This document shows positions 61,579 through 64,000 of a DNA stretch of 64,000 bases, piece by piece. The notes under the pieces were generated by a model. It was given only the letters and a program-made list of their open reading frames with translations. It was not told the origin of the DNA and made no database searches. The stretch is from an uncultured bacterium (lineage in GTDB: Bacteria > Bacillota_I > Bacilli_A > RFN20 > CAG-826). The translations under genes and the position numbers were made by a program. Each line of letters starts with the position of its first letter. Positions within the stretch are counted from its first letter, which is position 1. The DNA lies in contig CASFTG010000001.1 of the NCBI GenBank assembly GCA_949297805.1, positions 744,001-808,000 of the forward strand. Reading direction: 5' to 3'.

Positions 61579-62329
61579 TGGCGTTCCTCAGATAAATCGA
61601 TTGAAGGCCCCGGAGGAGCAAATCCCGGTCATAGGTGAAAGACGGCAATAATTCCTTCGCGAACTCGGCATAGCCGCCGGTCAAAATAAACCGCGGGGAT
61701 TTCAATTCTTTCCCAATCGAGGCCCCAATGTCCTTAATGGCGGCCGCCGTCCCGAACAAAAGCCCCGATTGGATGGCGTGGACTGTATTCCGGCCTAATG
61801 GGGAAGGGGGGATTTGATAAGCGACTTTCGGCAAAGCCGCCGTCCCCGAGCTTAAGGCGTTCATCCCAAGGCCAAGCCCCGGCATGATCGAGACGCCGAT
61901 GAATCCTTTTTCCTTCGAGAAGGCGATGATTTTGGTCGCGGTCCCAAGGTCGGCGATGACGCAGTCGCCTTCATAAGTTGCCAGGGCGCCGGCGCAATCG
62001 GCGACCAAATCATTACCGACTTCGCTCGGGACTGGGACATCGATTCTTATGCCAGTCTTAAGCTTCCGGCCGAGGATTAAAGAATCGATGTGGAAAAGGT
62101 CGGAGAGAACCTCGGAATAAATATCGATATAGAGGGGGACGACCGAACAGATGATGGCCCCCTTAACGTCTTCTTTGTTAATACCCTGGTCTTTACAATA
62201 AAGGGAGAGGCGGGTCCGTTCCTCGTCTTTGGTCCCCCCTTCCTTAAACCGGGCGATTTGGATGAGCTTCCCCTTATCGAAGAAGCCGATGTCGGTCAAA
62301 GTGTTGCCGACGTCGATGCAGATGATCAT
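61571..62329 (-). CDS. coaX: Type III pantothenate kinase
   Basis: The 252-residue protein shows MIICIDVGNTLTDIGFFDKG at the start (phosphate 1 motif), ICSVVPLYIDIYSEVL near 65, NDLVADCAGALATYEGDCVI near 108, ADLGTATKIIAF near 127 (phosphate 2) and GVSIMPGLGLGMNALSSGTA near 145, typical of CoaX. It phosphorylates pantothenate, the first step of coenzyme A synthesis. It is the first gene of the operon, with GGAGGT about ten bases upstream, and overlaps the ECF S component gene. Confidence 0.95.
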   Translation of the reverse strand: MIICIDVGNTLTDIGFFDKGKLIQIARFKEGGTKDEERTRLSLYCKDQGINKEDVKGAIICSVVPLYIDIYSEVLSDLFHIDSLILGRKLKTGIRIDVPVPSEVGNDLVADCAGALATYEGDCVIADLGTATKIIAFSKEKGFIGVSIMPGLGLGMNALSSGTAALPKVAYQIPPSPLGRNTVHAIQSGLLFGTAAAIKDIGASIGKELKSPRFILTGGYAEFAKELLPSFTYDRDLLLRGLQSIYLRNANE

Positions 62330-62410
62330 TGGTTTTCGCTACCTCCGGCTTCAGCCCGCTTTCGCGGTGCCTAGCGGGCCTATCATACCCTTTTTGATCC
62401 AAAAAGACAT

Positions 62411-62443
62411 AAAAAGCCGTCAGCCTCTAGTTAACTGACGGCT
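62411..62443 (-). terminator. leuS terminator
   Basis: AGCCGTCAG / CTGACGGCT stem followed by TTTTT on the minus strand, immediately after the leuS stop codon. Confidence 0.92.
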
Positions 62444-62448
62444 AGTGC

Positions 62449-64000
62449 TTAAGCGACGACGATGTTAAGGATCCGCCCCGGGACGAAGATGACCTTCTTG
62501 ATGGTTTTCCCTTCAAGATAGGGCTTGATCTTGTTCGAAGCGCTCGCTTCTTTCAAGGCCCCGTCTTGGTCGATCTCGGCGTCCATCTCGATGACGTCGC
62601 GGGTCTTGCCGTTGATCGAAACGGCGATCTTCTTTTTGGCGATGACGAGGTGCTTCTCATCATAACTCGGCCAGCTCTCATAGGTGATGAGGTCTTGATG
62701 GCCCAACCGGTGCCACATCTCCTCGCCGACAAAGGGACAGACGCAGGAGAAGATCTTAACGAACCCTTCGAGGTAAGGCTTATAGATCGACTTGGCCTTA
62801 TAGCATTCGTTCACGAACACCATCATGGCCGAGATGGCGGTATTGAAGGCGAGGGCTTCATAGTCCTCGCTGCACTTCTTGACCAAAGAGGCGTAGGCGA
62901 AATTTAAGGAACCATCGTTAGTATCGCTGATTAATTTGGCCATGTTCTCATCATCGACTAAGCGATAAACCCGTTCGATGAACCGTTTCGCCCCATCTAA
63001 GCCAGTGGTCGACCAGGGCTTAGCTTCTTCTAGAGGCCCAGCGAACATCTCGAATAGCCGGAGGGCATCGGCTCCGTGGCTTTTGACGATGTCGTCGGGA
63101 TTGACGACGTTGCCCCGCGACTTCGACATCTTCTCCCCGTTGGCCCCGAGGATCATCCCTTGATGGAACAGTTTCTTAAACGGCTCCTTGCAGGAGACGA
63201 CCCCGATGTCATAAAGGAATTTATGCCAGAAACGGGCGTAGAGGAGATGGAGGACCGCATGCTCGGCCCCGCCGACGTAAAGGTCGACCGGGAGCCAGTG
63301 GTCCAAGAGTTTTTTATCAGCCAATGCTTTATCGTTATGGGGATCGATGTAACGGATGTAATACCAGCAGGATCCGGCCCATTGGGGCATGGTGTTGGTT
63401 TCCCGTTCGCCATGCCTTCCATCTTCGGTGGTATAGGAAAGCCATTCGGAGCCCGCTTTCGATAACGGCGGTTTCCCGTCTTTGCTCGGCTCATAGGAAT
63501 CGAGTTCGGGCAACACTAACGGCAATTGATCATCCGGTAAGGGGTATTCGGTCCCGTCATCAAGCCGGACGACCGGGATCGGCTCGCCCCAATAACGCTG
63601 ACGCGAGAAAATCCAGTCGCGGAGCTTGTAATTGATGACTTTCTTGCCCTTCCCCATTTCTTCGAGATGAGAAATGATCGCGGCTTTGGCCTCTTCGATA
63701 TTGAGCCCATCGGCATAGTCGGAATTGATATGCTTCCCATCCTCGACGTAGGCGGTTTCACTGATGTCGCCTTCTAAGACCTGGATCAGCGGGAGGCCAT
63801 GCTTCTTGGCGAATTCATAGTCCCGTTCATCGTGGGCCGGGACAGCCATGACGGCGCCCGAACCATAAGAACCTAAGACGTAATCAGCGACATAGACCGG
63901 GACTTCTTTCCCGTTGATGGGATTGATGGCATAGGCCCCGGTGAAGACGCCGGTTTTGCCCTTGACGTCTTTGCTCCGGGCAAGGTCGCTTCTAGATTTC
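62449..64000 (-). CDS. leuS: Leucyl-tRNA synthetase, C-terminal part
   Basis: The gene begins beyond the right edge; 517 codons are visible. The frame remains open from the edge through [20 protein letters not shown] and [15 protein letters not shown], which belong to the leucine editing domain. Next come [20 protein letters not shown], then the KMSKS loop [20 protein letters not shown] near the middle and the alpha-helical anticodon domain ([20 protein letters not shown]). The C-terminus [13 protein letters not shown] is normal. It charges tRNA-Leu in the cytosol. No break is seen in the visible part. Confidence 0.97.
   Translation of the reverse strand, partial: KSRSDLARSKDVKGKTGVFTGAYAINPINGKEVPVYVADYVLGSYGSGAVMAVPAHDERDYEFAKKHGLPLIQVLEGDISETAYVEDGKHINSDYADGLNIEEAKAAIISHLEEMGKGKKVINYKLRDWIFSRQRYWGEPIPVVRLDDGTEYPLPDDQLPLVLPELDSYEPSKDGKPPLSKAGSEWLSYTTEDGRHGERETNTMPQWAGSCWYYIRYIDPHNDKALADKKLLDHWLPVDLYVGGAEHAVLHLLYARFWHKFLYDIGVVSCKEPFKKLFHQGMILGANGEKMSKSRGNVVNPDDIVKSHGADALRLFEMFAGPLEEAKPWSTTGLDGAKRFIERVYRLVDDENMAKLISDTNDGSLNFAYASLVKKCSEDYEALAFNTAISAMMVFVNECYKAKSIYKPYLEGFVKIFSCVCPFVGEEMWHRLGHQDLITYESWPSYDEKHLVIAKKKIAVSINGKTRDVIEMDAEIDQDGALKEASASNKIKPYLEGKTIKKVIFVPGRILNIVVA

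Overview
The window looks like the chromosome of a low-complexity Bacilli-related Firmicute, probably an uncultured host-associated lineage near the RF39/RFN20/Erysipelotrichales part of the tree (inference; no rRNA gene is present to settle it). The supporting signs are EzrA, a CIRCE-controlled groESL, an infC-rpmI-rplT operon with an L20-type leader, and a scattered but recognisable Bacillus-like gene neighbourhood: thrS, infC-rpmI-rplT, thiI-cysteine desulfurase-ezrA, rpsD, tyrS, ytpR-trmB-pepV, leuS. TGA works as a stop codon throughout, so this is not a code-4 mollicute. Base composition is mid-GC, except for a visibly AT-richer stretch at about 27.0-30.2 kb.

Layout. 1-189 is the 3' end of thrS. 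222-14842 is one tightly packed minus-strand operon of eleven genes, almost all joined by ATGA overlaps. In order of transcription it encodes a TasA/camelysin-like secreted protein, a SipW-type signal peptidase, a membrane-anchored McrB-like AAA+ ATPase, a DUF2357-like zinc-ribbon partner, a repeat lipoprotein, a small protein with a second SipW-type signal, a 958-residue secreted protein, an ABC-2 exporter pair, a beta-helix surface protein and a YwaF-like membrane protein. I consider this the most likely undescribed system: a surface-fibre or envelope structure with its own peptidase, exporter and AAA+ machine. Divergent from it are a Fic-fold protein that has lost the Fic active-site motif and a small membrane protein.

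16.5-24.9 kb is housekeeping: infC (starting on ATC), rpmI, rplT, a GH13 glucosidase, then thiI, cysteine desulfurase, ezrA and an mtaD-like deaminase. 25.1-26.9 kb holds a Big2-domain lipoprotein. 27.05-30.23 kb is a probably transferred cassette in which two paralogous cysteine-containing small lipoproteins flank a large secreted cysteine-peptidase-like protein. 30.4-38.0 kb holds rpsD, a repeat lipoprotein, a frameshifted HipA-like kinase, tyrS, a frameshifted Phd/YefM-like antitoxin and two CNNM/CorC-type transporters. 38.2-53.05 kb is a divergent lipoprotein island: three lipoprotein genes leftward and four rightward from one 222-bp control region, all with Ser/Thr/Pro tethers. 53.6-55.5 kb is groESL, followed by an acetyltransferase remnant and a LacI regulator. 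57.2-62.3 kb is the coaX-ECF S component-pepV-trmB-ytpR-pncB operon (pantothenate, NAD and tRNA functions). leuS runs off the right edge.

Regulation. Many operon-first genes (tyrS, the CNNM gene, mtaD, ezrA, the Fic-like gene, the 27 kb lipoprotein) have a -10 box only 6-11 bases before the start codon and no Shine-Dalgarno sequence. This points to leaderless or near-leaderless transcripts, whereas operon-internal genes carry normal ribosome binding sites. Factor-independent terminators close most units.
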